DNA of 60,244 nt, from positions 1 through 60,244 of the IMG/VR virus record IMGVR_UViG_3300013103_000002, one strand, 5' to 3'. Below are positions 17,935 through 25,022 of the stretch, one piece after another. The number at the start of each line of letters is the position of its first letter. Within the stretch, counting starts at the first letter, position 1. The stretch is from a virus. Below the pieces are notes generated by a model. That model was not told the DNA's origin, did no database searches, and saw nothing but the letters and a program-made list of their open reading frames with translations. A program made the translations under genes and the position numbers.

Positions 17935-19461
17935 TCAATTCAATAATACCTTTTTATTTGCGGATTTTTTCTTTGTGGTAGAAGAATTAGCAAGTCTTGC
18001 TCTTGTCTTTCCCCATTCCCGCAACGCTTCAATTTCTTCTTTCCTGCTTACAGACAAAGGTATAGTTTCTTCTATTGCTTCCAGTATATCGTTATCATTC
18101 ATGTCTCTATCTTCATAGAAAGCCTTGAGTTTTGCTTGTTTTATTGCAGTTTCTATTTCCGCTCCTGTAAATCCTTTTGTTGCTTCTGCGATTTTATCCA
18201 GATCAAAGATTTCTGGTTTCTCTCCTACTTTTCGCAGATGTATCCTTGCAATTTCTTTCCTTTCATTAGGAGCGGGCAAATCCACAAACCATATCTCATC
18301 AATTCTTCCTCTCCTTTCTAATTCTGGAGGAAGGGCTAGGACATTATTAACTGTAAATGCAAAGAAAAGTGGAGCTGTATTTTCCTGCATGAAATAGAGA
18401 AAAGAACTAATTACTCTTGCAGTAGTTCCTGCATCAGAAGAATCTGATGAAGATAACCCTGAAAATGCTTTTTCCGCTTCATCTATCATTACCACTGCGG
18501 GAGCTTGGGCTTCTATTTCCTTTAAGACCTTGCGTGTGTTTGCTTCTGTTTCTCCTAATCTACTGTTAAATAACTTTCCTATATCCACACGCAATAAAGG
18601 AATCTGGAAAAGGTTAGCCAGAATTTTACAGGAGAGAGTCTTCCCTGTCCCTGGAACTCCAGCCAAAAGCATTCCTTTAGGGACAGGAACTTTCTTTTTT
18701 ATTGCCTGTTCTCTATTCTTGAAAACTTTGCTGACCATTATTGCCCATTGTCTTAAATTATCCAGCCCGCCCAGATCATTAATTGTTTCCTGTGGAGCGA
18801 TATATTCAACCAGCCCTTCTTTCTTTACCTTTTCCGCTTTCAATCTTTGAATCAATTGCGGATCTATTTTTCCTTTACCTTTCACAATCGCTATTTCAAA
18901 CATCTTTTGGGCTTCAATCAGAGTAAGCCCTGATAAATACTCCGCACATTCTTCTAATAAAACTTTCCTTACTTTCAGTTCTTCTCTTTTACAGATCTCT
19001 TTCAGGAGATCAAAAATTTCAGTCTTTGAAGGTAGCGGAATATCAATTACTTGGCAGTATTGGCTGATTTCTGGTGGCAGATTGAATTCTCCCTGCAGGA
19101 TTACATGAACGAATTTAGAACTGTTCGCTATTTTCCTGATAAAAGAAATAATCGCAGGAACATTTAATCCTTCCCTGATGAAGCGATGATAGTTTAGTAG
19201 GAGATAAATGGTAGGCTCATCTTCTTCTTCAGCGATATGCCGAAGGATGTCAAGATAATTAGCATATTCTCTATTCCCAAGTCCATCAATAGCGTCCCAG
19301 ATTTTTAATTGGTATTCGCTCAAATCTTCTATGCGGGAAGATTCTTTTAGCTTCTTATTCAGAACTCCCACCTGTTCCTTAACATATTCAATTGCTCTTT
19401 CTGTTTCTATTGTGTTTAAGACAATTATTTTACATTGACTTCTGATCAGAAGTTCCAGCAT
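17935..19461 (-). CDS. ycf46-like: AAA+ ATPase, Ycf46-like
   Basis: The 508-aa protein has an N-terminal degenerate ATPase-like region (aa 1-220) and a C-terminal AAA+ domain. Walker A is LLAGVPGTGKTLSCK (about aa 264), Walker B VVMIDEAEKAF, sensor-like FAFTVNN and the Arg finger region ELERRGRIDEIW. This two-part layout matches Ycf46-type ATPases. The same operon encodes DUF2997 and a DUF1257-like protein, genes that commonly accompany Ycf46. It is probably a remodelling ATPase acting with these partners; its substrate is unknown. SD AAGGAGGG. Confidence 0.85.
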   Translation of the reverse strand: MLELLIRSQCKIIVLNTIETERAIEYVKEQVGVLNKKLKESSRIEDLSEYQLKIWDAIDGLGNREYANYLDILRHIAEEEDEPTIYLLLNYHRFIREGLNVPAIISFIRKIANSSKFVHVILQGEFNLPPEISQYCQVIDIPLPSKTEIFDLLKEICKREELKVRKVLLEECAEYLSGLTLIEAQKMFEIAIVKGKGKIDPQLIQRLKAEKVKKEGLVEYIAPQETINDLGGLDNLRQWAIMVSKVFKNREQAIKKKVPVPKGMLLAGVPGTGKTLSCKILANLFQIPLLRVDIGKLFNSRLGETEANTRKVLKEIEAQAPAVVMIDEAEKAFSGLSSSDSSDAGTTARVISSFLYFMQENTAPLFFAFTVNNVLALPPELERRGRIDEIWFVDLPAPNERKEIARIHLRKVGEKPEIFDLDKIAEATKGFTGAEIETAIKQAKLKAFYEDRDMNDNDILEAIEETIPLSVSRKEEIEALREWGKTRARLANSSTTKKKSANKKVLLN

Positions 19462-19479
19462 ATCTCCCTCCTTTTTATA

Positions 19480-19500
19480 GCCCCAGCATAGAGCTGGGGC
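19480..19500. other. Intergenic stem-loop
   Basis: GCCCCAGC, loop ATAGA and GCTGGGGC form a perfect 8-bp stem between the DUF1874 and AAA ATPase genes. No T-run follows on the transcribed strand, so it is more likely an RNA-processing or expression-balancing element than a full terminator. Confidence 0.6.
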
Positions 19501-19510
19501 ATTTGTTTGC

Positions 19511-19843
19511 TTATAGAGAGCGGTATCTTACATAGAAGAACTCAAAATCATCTTCTCCTACTTCCTTTCCTTTGTCTGCGGGATTGCTAACCCTGTATTT
19601 CAATTTCATAACCAGCATCTCATCTCCATCATTTAAATCAGTTTCCGCTCTATTAAGTGGAACTTCTATTCCTGTCCATTTTCTTATTAACTCAACATTC
19701 TGCGGATACCCTATATAAGACTCTAACTCACCCCTTTTGTGGGCTTTTTGGAGCAAGAGCTTAAACTCCTGAAAAGAAATTTTGTATGCAGAATACTGCC
19801 CTTCCTTTGGCATTACTGCAGAATTTAACAACTTTACTGCCAT
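19511..19843 (-). CDS. DUF1874 protein (AcrIII-1 / STIV B116 family), catalytic His absent
   Basis: The 110-aa protein matches the DUF1874 pattern: LLNSAVMPKEGQY at the start, YKISFQEFKLLL, SYIGYPQNVELI and VPLNRAETDLNDGDEMLVMK. Members in archaeal viruses and phages (SIRV1 gp29, YddF) are AcrIII-1 ring nucleases that cleave cyclic tetra-adenylate and switch off type III CRISPR immunity. The family's catalytic His follows a Gly (IGH); here the residue is Tyr46 (IGY). It may bind cA4 without cutting it, use another residue, or have another role. It sits in the early accessory operon, as expected for a counter-defence gene. SD AAAGGAGG. Confidence 0.85.
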   Translation of the reverse strand: MAVKLLNSAVMPKEGQYSAYKISFQEFKLLLQKAHKRGELESYIGYPQNVELIRKWTGIEVPLNRAETDLNDGDEMLVMKLKYRVSNPADKGKEVGEDDFEFFYVRYRSL

Positions 19844-19865
19844 GATAAACCTCCTTTTTTGGTTT

Positions 19866-19937
19866 TTATCCGCAAGGGATTATTTTGCACTCTTTACAAT
19901 TCTTGAACGGGCAGATGGAGCACTCACTTAAATCCAT
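19866..19937 (-). CDS. Tiny Cys-rich peptide (23 aa)
   Basis: The peptide MDLSECSICPFKNCKECKIIP ends in CG and has six Cys in 23 residues, spaced like a metal or Fe-S ligand set. The start is after AGGTGG, a poor and close SD. It lies directly after the DUF2997 gene, overlapping nothing. The frame is open further upstream, but there it overlaps DUF2997 and lacks a signal. It could be a ferredoxin-like or zinc-binding partner; that is inference. Confidence 0.45.
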   Translation of the reverse strand: MDLSECSICPFKNCKECKIIPCG

Positions 19938-19957
19938 ATCCACCTGCCCGTTCTCTC

Positions 19958-20131
19958 CTATTCGGAGACAGATATAATGCAATCTGTCTCCGTCAGATCT
20001 TCTTGTTCCAGAATTATTCCTAGTCTGTCTGTAATTTGCCTTATTGGTTCTCTGCATTCTTCCCCCCAAAAATTTTGCCCTTCTATTCTTACTTCCCCGT
20101 TTTCTTTGATTTCAATTTTAATTACAGGCAT
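19958..20131 (-). CDS. DUF2997-like small protein
   Basis: The 57-aa protein starts at MPVIKIEIKENGEVRIEG after GGAGGG. The strand-rich N-terminus, the FWGEEC motif and the helix PIRQITDRLGII match DUF2997 (dG.v...f.G..C). Genes of this family usually lie beside DUF1257/Ycf35 and Ycf46-type AAA ATPases, as here. The role is unknown. Confidence 0.75.
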   Translation of the reverse strand: MPVIKIEIKENGEVRIEGQNFWGEECREPIRQITDRLGIILEQEDLTETDCIISVSE

Positions 20132-20142
20132 GTATCCCTCCT

Positions 20143-20403
20143 TTATAGTTGTATAAAAATTGTGTTTTCTTTCTGTTCTACTATACCATTAACGAAATTT
20201 GATAAATAATCTGCAACAATACCAGTCAATTTTTCCGTATCCATATTATCGTATTTTACATATCCGTTATCATCTACATAAATAGGAGCGAACAAGCCTT
20301 GCCCAGTTATACGACCATTTTTCACTTTAAATCCTTTGCGTCTGGCACTTTCTAAAAACAAATTCTTTTCTACCTTTAGGCTTAATTTTACTCTTTGAGA
20401 CAT
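20143..20403 (-). CDS. ycf35-like: DUF1257/Ycf35-like protein
   Basis: The 86-aa protein starts after AAAGGAGG. Its pattern is VKLSLKVEKNLFLESARRKG, then KVKNGRITGQG, APIYVDDNGYVKYD and a helical C-terminus. This resembles DUF1257 proteins in order and length, though individual matches are weak. The position next to DUF2997 and a Ycf46-like ATPase supports the call. The exact function of the family is not known. Confidence 0.6.
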   Translation of the reverse strand: MSQRVKLSLKVEKNLFLESARRKGFKVKNGRITGQGLFAPIYVDDNGYVKYDNMDTEKLTGIVADYLSNFVNGIVEQKENTIFIQL

Positions 20404-20421
20404 AATGACCTCCTTTATCTT

Positions 20422-20877
20422 TTACCACCAAAGTTTTTTATTGGATTTCTTTAATATCTTTAATTCTTCTTTTCCTTTAGTGAAAATGTTTTCAATGTTT
20501 CCTTCTACAAAGAACTTGGTTTTCGTATGGACTATTTTCTTATAACTAGCTTTCTTGCTCACCTTTGCTCCCACAATAGTCGCAGAATAAGGATGCCCAA
20601 ATACTATAAATACAATTCTCATCACGATCCAGATTCCGTCTGGAAGCCATACCGCCATCTCTCTACTGTTCATGTAAGGATACTCGTTTACAGGACGCAA
20701 GTATTCTATTTCGTCTGCAAGGAATCGGTAATTTATATAAGCATTCCACTCCGACAGCCTTATTGCGTTCTTTGGCAAAGTATTTGCTTTCCCTATCGCT
20801 ACTCGCAAGCTCCTTTCCGTATCCAGCGTATATGTTCCACAAAAAAACCTTATTTTATTCTTCATTGAACAATTCAT
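20422..20877 (-). CDS. Hypothetical early protein
   Basis: The 151-aa protein has GGAGTTGGAAA before the ATG, overlapping the upstream gene by 23 bp. It is strand-rich, with a hydrophobic segment WIVMRIVFIVFGH in mid-protein and a Lys-rich C-terminus (KKSNKKLWW). I recognise no family. An operator variant at 20481 is read as NIENIF within the protein. Confidence 0.7.
   Translation of the reverse strand: MNCSMKNKIRFFCGTYTLDTERSLRVAIGKANTLPKNAIRLSEWNAYINYRFLADEIEYLRPVNEYPYMNSREMAVWLPDGIWIVMRIVFIVFGHPYSATIVGAKVSKKASYKKIVHTKTKFFVEGNIENIFTKGKEELKILKKSNKKLWW
20481..20494. promoter_or_regulatory. Operator variant inside an early gene
   Basis: TGAAAATGTTTTCA with flanks G and A, read on the minus strand as IENIFTK. 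Confidence 0.7.
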
Positions 20878-21460
20878 TTTCCAACTCCTGCCTATTTACC
20901 AGAAATTCTTGGCAAATATATTCTAATGCAGAACTAACACTTTCTACTCCTATCTCTTTCTTCGCTCTTTCCACTGCGGATATTATCACATCATACTGGT
21001 CGTTTTTCAACTTCAGGGTCAAAGTGGTAGTCTTTTCTTCCCTTCCGCCCACTTTCTCTTTTCGCTGTTTAATTTCAGCCTCTAATTCCCTAAAAGACAT
21101 AGAAGGAGCTTTTTTTAATAACTCCTTTATATCTTCAATAGACTCTAATTTTGCTATTTCTTTTAATTTAGTCCATGAAATTTCCATAACCACTTGTCGT
21201 GGGAGATCAAATCGCTCTATAAATTCTCCAATCTGGGCATACCACAACCCTACTCTATAAGGAATGCCCAGATCCTCCTCTATCCATTCCCTAAACTTTG
21301 AGAATCCCCAATTCACAAACAGTTCTTCCTTCTTAACCTGATACACTTTTAAGTAAAGATCATACTTTTTTTCATCTATTTCCCGCAACAACTCTTTTAT
21401 CTCCTCTCGGATTGTCTTCTTTACTTGTTTTGTCTTCTTTGTGGAAAGTTTTTTACTCAT
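20855..21460 (-). CDS. ParB/DUF3102-like DNA-binding protein
   Basis: The protein of about 201 aa starts at MSKKLSTKK after GGAGG (6-nt spacing). A basic coiled-coil N-terminus is followed by GFSKFREWIEEDLGIPYRV and LPRQVVMEISWTKLKEIA, which fit the helix-turn-helix region of ParB-like and DUF3102-type phage proteins. Then comes SMSFRELEAEIKQRK. The C-terminal ~70 residues may be a dimerisation domain. It is the best candidate in the window for a phage DNA-binding regulator or segregation-like protein, but the operator palindrome is not a known target of this fold. Confidence 0.5.
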   Translation of the reverse strand: MSKKLSTKKTKQVKKTIREEIKELLREIDEKKYDLYLKVYQVKKEELFVNWGFSKFREWIEEDLGIPYRVGLWYAQIGEFIERFDLPRQVVMEISWTKLKEIAKLESIEDIKELLKKAPSMSFRELEAEIKQRKEKVGGREEKTTTLTLKLKNDQYDVIISAVERAKKEIGVESVSSALEYICQEFLVNRQELENELFNEE

Positions 21461-21827
21461 CTCCAACCTCCTTTATTTTCTTTAAGGAGTAACGGAAATA
21501 ACCTGTTGTTTTCTTAATATACTCCTGTAGCTCCGTCTGCGGTATGTATTTTTTCACCGCAGATGTTACAGTAACAACTTTCACAAAATCCTTTTTTAAT
21601 CTCTTTGCGACCTTTACAGGGTCATATTCCGCCCGCTCACTGTAAGAAATCGTCAGCTTAAACCTCTCTCCATAATAAGTTCCTTCTTCCTGCGGAAGAA
21701 GGGCTTTTAACTTTTCTTTTTCTTCATTTAATTTTTTTATCTTCTGATCAATCTCTCCATATTTATCAATTAATTTTTTCAAATCAACCTTCTGTCCGTT
21801 TTTCCTTCCATTATTTTTCCTTGCCAT
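21453..21827 (-). CDS. Coiled-coil protein of unknown function
   Basis: The 124-aa protein starts after a GGAGG site. Residues 15-45 (KLIDKYGEIDQKIKKLNEEK) form a coiled coil, followed by a strand region (RFKLTISYSERAEYD) and a helix. The shape recalls Gam-like or siphovirus nuclease-inhibitor proteins, but the match is too weak to name. It overlaps the next gene by 8 bp. Confidence 0.7.
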   Translation of the reverse strand: MARKNNGRKNGQKVDLKKLIDKYGEIDQKIKKLNEEKEKLKALLPQEEGTYYGERFKLTISYSERAEYDPVKVAKRLKKDFVKVVTVTSAVKKYIPQTELQEYIKKTTGYFRYSLKKIKEVGDE

Positions 21828-21846
21828 GATACCCCTCCTTTGTTTG

Positions 21847-22044
21847 TTATTTTGTTTTTTGGTATATTGTTAACCATTTGTGCAAGGTTTCTTTCTTACA
21901 ATATTCACAGTATTGTAGGAGAAACGGATTCTTTACATATTTGCTTTTTATGAATGGTATATCTTTATCCGATACTCCCATCATATAAAAGATATTAGTT
22001 TTACCACATCTTACGCACCGTGCTTCGTAAACCCATTGTTTCAT
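21847..22044 (-). CDS. Small zinc-ribbon protein, first gene of accessory operon
   Basis: The 65-aa protein has ARCVRCGKTN and LQYCEYCKKETLHKW, two CxxC knuckles that form a zinc ribbon. The SD is GGAGG, and the gene is the first after the leftward promoter at 22089-22117. Such early ribbon proteins may bind host polymerase or DNA, which cannot be shown here. Confidence 0.75.
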   Translation of the reverse strand: MKQWVYEARCVRCGKTNIFYMMGVSDKDIPFIKSKYVKNPFLLQYCEYCKKETLHKWLTIYQKTK

Positions 22045-22088
22045 CCTTTTCCTCCTTTGTTTGTTTTTGTTAAACTTTTGTTAATTCT

Positions 22089-22117
22089 AATTTAATCACA
22101 GGTTTTGTTTTTGTCAA
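22089..22117 (-). promoter_or_regulatory. Leftward sigma-A promoter of accessory operon
   Basis: On the minus strand TTGACA (22117-22112), a 17-nt spacer and TAAATT (22094-22089) precede the zinc-ribbon gene by about 45 bp. It is divergent from the promoter at 22126-22153. Confidence 0.75.
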
Positions 22118-22125
22118 GAAAAAGT

Positions 22126-22153
22126 TTGAAAATTTTTTCAAATTTATTATAAT
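22126..22153 (+). promoter_or_regulatory. Rightward promoter before terS
   Basis: TTGAAA (22126-22131), a 16-nt spacer and TATAAT (22148-22153). The predicted start, about 22160, falls on the first base of an operator palindrome (22160-22173), a classic repressor position. Confidence 0.75.
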
Positions 22154-22159
22154 TGTCAG

Positions 22160-22173
22160 TGAAAACGTTTTCA
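22160..22173. promoter_or_regulatory. Operator palindrome at the rightward start site
   Basis: Exact TGAAAACGTTTTCA with flanks G and A. It covers about +1 to +14 of the terS promoter, so bound protein should block initiation or early elongation. Confidence 0.8.
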
Positions 22174-22199
22174 ATTCAACAAAAAAAGGAGGTTGAGCG

Positions 22200-22676
22200 A
22201 TGAAATATTATTTGCCACCACCAAGAGAGTTCACAGATGAAGAATTGGAAGGTTTTGACAAACTTGGAGAGAAGGTCAAGAAGTTTGCCCACTATTATTT
22301 GACTACAAGGAAGCCTGTATCTTCTGCAATAAAGGCTGGGTTTAGTAGGGAGAAGGCAAGGTCAGCTGCGAATCGCTTACTCCAGAACAAGAAAGTCCGA
22401 AGGTATATTGAATATCTCAAAGCACAAATGAGACAGATGGCAGAAGTGGATAGGGATTATATTGTGTTAAAGCTCAAGGAGATTGTAGAGAAAGAGAATG
22501 CATCAGATCAGGTCAAGATTTCGGCATTGAATACGCTGGCAAAGATCGGAGGCTTTCTCCAAGATTCAAAGCCTCCGCAAACTTTCGTGTTAAATGTGAT
22601 AGGGCTAGATGAGGAAAAAGATAAAGTGAAGGAAGTTGGAGTGAGTGTTCAATTTGACAAGGTTGATAAAATTTAA
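22200..22676 (+). CDS. terS: Terminase small subunit
   Basis: The 158-aa protein follows the Terminase_2 pattern: KKFAHYYLTTRKPVSSAIKA, then AGFSREKARSAANRLLQNKK and VRRYIEYLKAQMRQ, a helix-turn-helix N-domain followed by an oligomerisation helix. It recognises phage DNA and activates the large subunit for packaging. The large subunit is about 11 kb downstream, beyond the leftward island, which is unusual because the two are normally adjacent. SD AAAGGAGG. The last codons contain a copy of the recurring promoter-like motif. Confidence 0.85.
   Translation: MKYYLPPPREFTDEELEGFDKLGEKVKKFAHYYLTTRKPVSSAIKAGFSREKARSAANRLLQNKKVRRYIEYLKAQMRQMAEVDRDYIVLKLKEIVEKENASDQVKISALNTLAKIGGFLQDSKPPQTFVLNVIGLDEEKDKVKEVGVSVQFDKVDKI
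22641..22672 (+). promoter_or_regulatory. Recurring promoter-like motif, copy 1
   Basis: GTGAGTG starts a 26-nt block followed by TAAAAT. It lies in the last codons of terS and precedes the 74-aa gene at 22717. The same spacing occurs in three other copies. Confidence 0.55.
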
Positions 22677-22716
22677 GTGAAAGCAAAAAAACAAAACCAA
22701 AAAAAGGAGGGGAGTT

Positions 22717-22941
22717 ATGGCAAACTTTATAAGCAAAAGAGCACCTAAAAACTGGTATCCTTCACCGCACGAATGGGTAAAAGGAAAAAGTGGGAAGAAG
22801 GAGTATGTAGGAAGGGTTATCCCTTCCATCAAAAATGAGAAAAAACCTGCAATATTTAGGAAGGGGCGGGGGGTCTTCTGTTACATTTTGACTCCCGCAG
22901 GGAAAAGAGTGGCTGTTTATGAATTAGAGCCATTAACCTAA
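22717..22941 (+). CDS. Small basic protein
   Basis: The 74-aa protein has a strong AAAGGAGGGG SD. The sequence ISKRAPKNWYPSPHEWVKGK, followed by a strand-rich C-terminus (FCYILTPAGKRVAVYEL), suggests a compact beta domain. No family was identified. Confidence 0.7.
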   Translation: MANFISKRAPKNWYPSPHEWVKGKSGKKEYVGRVIPSIKNEKKPAIFRKGRGVFCYILTPAGKRVAVYELEPLT

Positions 22942-22963
22942 ACTAAACAGAAGGAGGGGAGAT

Positions 22964-23473
22964 ATGATTTGTCCTGTATGTAATCTCAATTATCCTGATA
23001 GGCAGTGTCCTAGATGTGGCTGGAAGCCAGGGCACTGTCCTAACTGTGGTTTTGTTCTCATTAATGATGAGTGTTTTAGGTGCGGATTTAAACTCCTAAA
23101 AATTGAAAACGTTTTCACTCAAAAGGAGGGGAAAATGCTTAATTTAAGGCTAATTAACGAAGAAGGTAAAGAAAAAGAAATAACCGCATTAGATTTTGAA
23201 CATTTAGCAGAGAAGGTTTTTGATTTCTATTACAACGGTCAACCTAATTTCATCACTCCGCACATTTTAGAATACAGCCATAAACGGAATGGAAATAGAT
23301 TTCTGTTCGTAGAATTAAGTAAGGGAGAAGGGATTTATCATGAGCGGATATATGGAGTTACAGTTTTGGAAGGCAGACTAAAAGGGAACAAACTGTATCT
23401 GAAGCGGAGAATAGACAAAATGAAGTGTTTTAAGAATATCAATGAAGCCAAGACCTACATCAGAAGTTTATAA
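22964..23473 (+). CDS. Double zinc-ribbon protein, possibly two overlapping products
   Basis: The 169-aa frame starts with MICPVCNLNYPDRQCPRCGW and has four CxxC or CxxxxC knuckles in the first 40 residues. An operator palindrome is then translated as IENVFT, followed at once by AAAAGGAGGGG and an internal ATG at 23135 (MLNLRLINEEG). The two halves may be separate genes joined by loss of a stop, or one mRNA giving a long and a short protein. The C-terminal 112 residues alone form a plausible domain of unknown function. Confidence 0.7.
   Translation: MICPVCNLNYPDRQCPRCGWKPGHCPNCGFVLINDECFRCGFKLLKIENVFTQKEGKMLNLRLINEEGKEKEITALDFEHLAEKVFDFYYNGQPNFITPHILEYSHKRNGNRFLFVELSKGEGIYHERIYGVTVLEGRLKGNKLYLKRRIDKMKCFKNINEAKTYIRSL
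23104..23117. promoter_or_regulatory. Operator palindrome before an internal start
   Basis: Exact 14-mer with flanks T and C, translated as ENVF in the long frame, 18 bp before the internal ATG and its SD. Confidence 0.75.
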
Positions 23474-23484
23474 AGGAGGGGGAG

Positions 23485-23853
23485 ATGAGACCAATAAAGC
23501 GAAGGTATTATAAAGTGATTATTGAGGAGTATTGTTGTAGGTGTCCACGAGAGGTCAATAAGATGGTTTTAAGCAATGTAATCGCAGAGACTTTTGAAGA
23601 CATGGAAGGGGTAGAATGGTTTTTGGAGGAGCGATACGGTAAGATTCCAAGAATAAAGAAACATAACCTTCTCTATGATGATGAGGAAAGGGAAGTTGGT
23701 TTTACTTATTCCTTCTGGAATAGGGATATTAGAGACTTCTCTACGAGATGGTGGCAAGTGGACTTCATTTTTATCTTTAAAGTGATAGAGGAAAGAGATC
23801 CTGTTCATAGGTTTTTACACAGACAAAAGAAAGTGAATGCAAAAGTTGCATGA
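23485..23853 (+). CDS. Hypothetical protein
   Basis: The 122-aa protein has a strong SD (AAAGGAGGGGG). It contains EYCCRCPREV, a possible metal site, and aromatic strands WWQVDFIFIFKVIEE. I recognise no family. Its 3' end contains a copy of the recurring promoter-like motif. Confidence 0.7.
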   Translation: MRPIKRRYYKVIIEEYCCRCPREVNKMVLSNVIAETFEDMEGVEWFLEERYGKIPRIKKHNLLYDDEEREVGFTYSFWNRDIRDFSTRWWQVDFIFIFKVIEERDPVHRFLHRQKKVNAKVA

Positions 23854-23864
23854 TTTGTTAAAAT
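23833..23864 (+). promoter_or_regulatory. Recurring promoter-like motif, copy 2
   Basis: GTGAATG begins the 26-nt block and TAAAAT ends it at 23859-23864. It overlaps the stop of the 122-aa gene and precedes the gene at 23897. It is the most divergent copy in the middle part. Confidence 0.5.
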
Positions 23865-23896
23865 AAAAACAAAAAACCAAAAAAAGGAGGGGAGAG

Positions 23897-24910
23897 ATGA
23901 AGCACTATTATTCAAATTACGAGCTTATAGAGATGTTCGTTGAGGGAAAAATCCCATCTGGAGAAGTAATTTATAGTTACAATGGAAATCTTACAGCGAT
24001 GGACAAGATTATTTGGACCTATAACTCTCCATTGGGAATAAAGAAAAACGGATTTATCTTAGTGAACGGTGATAATTACTCTTTTACTTCAAATAGGCAT
24101 AGAAACATGTTGCTAGAATGCACTAACACTAGAGGAACAGGGGTAGCGGTTTCATTTTCCGCTATTTCAAACCTTATAGAAGAGTTTGACTGGGACTTTA
24201 CTAGGAACTGGGATTCTGACGATAAGATTCCTGTATTACCGTTTAAAGCAAAGAGTGCATGGTTTGATTGGGTTGAGGTTATTGACTTTATACCTGATAA
24301 GCATGAATATCATGATTTTAAGTATGAGTGGAAAGCTGAAGAAAAAATGAAGGGGTATCCTGAAGATGTAAAAGTTTGTTTAGAGAGATTGAGGAAGAAT
24401 TACACAGCGACGGGAGTGAGTAAATCTAGGTGGAATGGTAAACTTATCTTTACTGTTTGGGGACACACAGCGGCGACAGTTCTCCTACGGATCAGAGGTC
24501 TGAATATCTTAGCTGGATTTGATGAAAGAAGTTATTACTGTTCTTTATTACCAAGTGGGGCTTGCACTGTAAAAGAAGCATTTGAGATATTAAAACCTGA
24601 ACCTGTAAAAAGAGCGGAAGCTGAAGGTAAGCAAGTTTTAAGACAAGGGGAATGGTTTTTTGTTAAAGTTGCGGACGATCCCAAAGAGATCGGGTTAAGA
24701 AATAAAGACTTTAAAAAGAGCTGGTTGCCATGCAGGAAGGGCGGAAGTCGGCACTGGTGCAGACTTCTCTATAAAGATGAGAAAATTTATGCTACTGGAT
24801 TAGTAAGGCACGAAGGTAGGGAACACAGGGCTTTGAAGCTGGACGGCATTTACCAAGCATATTACAATACGGCAATAATGAGTGTGAGTGCCGACTCCAG
24901 AGTTGACTAA
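23897..24910 (+). CDS. Hypothetical 337-aa accessory protein
   Basis: The SD AAAGGAGGGG precedes the ATG. The N-terminal 220 residues are mixed alpha/beta with many aromatic residues. The C-terminal third has GEWFFVKVADDPKE and a His-rich stretch (HWCRLL, then VRHEGREHRALKL) and resembles an unnamed phage domain with a paired His motif. Metal binding is possible. The function is unknown. Confidence 0.75.
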   Translation: MKHYYSNYELIEMFVEGKIPSGEVIYSYNGNLTAMDKIIWTYNSPLGIKKNGFILVNGDNYSFTSNRHRNMLLECTNTRGTGVAVSFSAISNLIEEFDWDFTRNWDSDDKIPVLPFKAKSAWFDWVEVIDFIPDKHEYHDFKYEWKAEEKMKGYPEDVKVCLERLRKNYTATGVSKSRWNGKLIFTVWGHTAATVLLRIRGLNILAGFDERSYYCSLLPSGACTVKEAFEILKPEPVKRAEAEGKQVLRQGEWFFVKVADDPKEIGLRNKDFKKSWLPCRKGGSRHWCRLLYKDEKIYATGLVRHEGREHRALKLDGIYQAYYNTAIMSVSADSRVD

Positions 24911-24945
24911 CTCCAAACTCCATATTCCACAAAATAAGCCAATAA

Positions 24946-24968
24946 CACCGCACCTTTTCGGTGCGGTG
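24946..24968. other. GC-rich stem-loop after the 337-aa gene
   Basis: CACCGCACC, loop TTTTC and GGTGCGGTG form a perfect 9-bp stem. No T-run follows, so termination would be incomplete; its right arm overlaps promoter-like motif copy 3. Confidence 0.6.
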
Positions 24969-24997
24969 AATGTTCAAGTTGACAAGAAATTTAAAAT
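24966..24997 (+). promoter_or_regulatory. Recurring promoter-like motif, copy 3
   Basis: GTGAATGTTCAAGTTGACA with TAAAAT 26 nt from its first base (24992-24997). It lies 25 bp before the start at 25023. Confidence 0.6.
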
Positions 24998-25022
24998 AGA
25001 AGCAAAAAAAGGAGGGTTTGCT

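Noticed and set aside
19938-20069. Longer start for the Cys-rich mini-gene (67 aa)
   Set aside because: It lies inside the well-supported DUF2997 gene in another frame and has no SD.
24888-25022. A longer N-terminus for the protein at 25023
   Set aside because: It would cross the stem-loop and promoter motif and lacks an SD, whereas ATG at 25023 has AAAGGAGGG.
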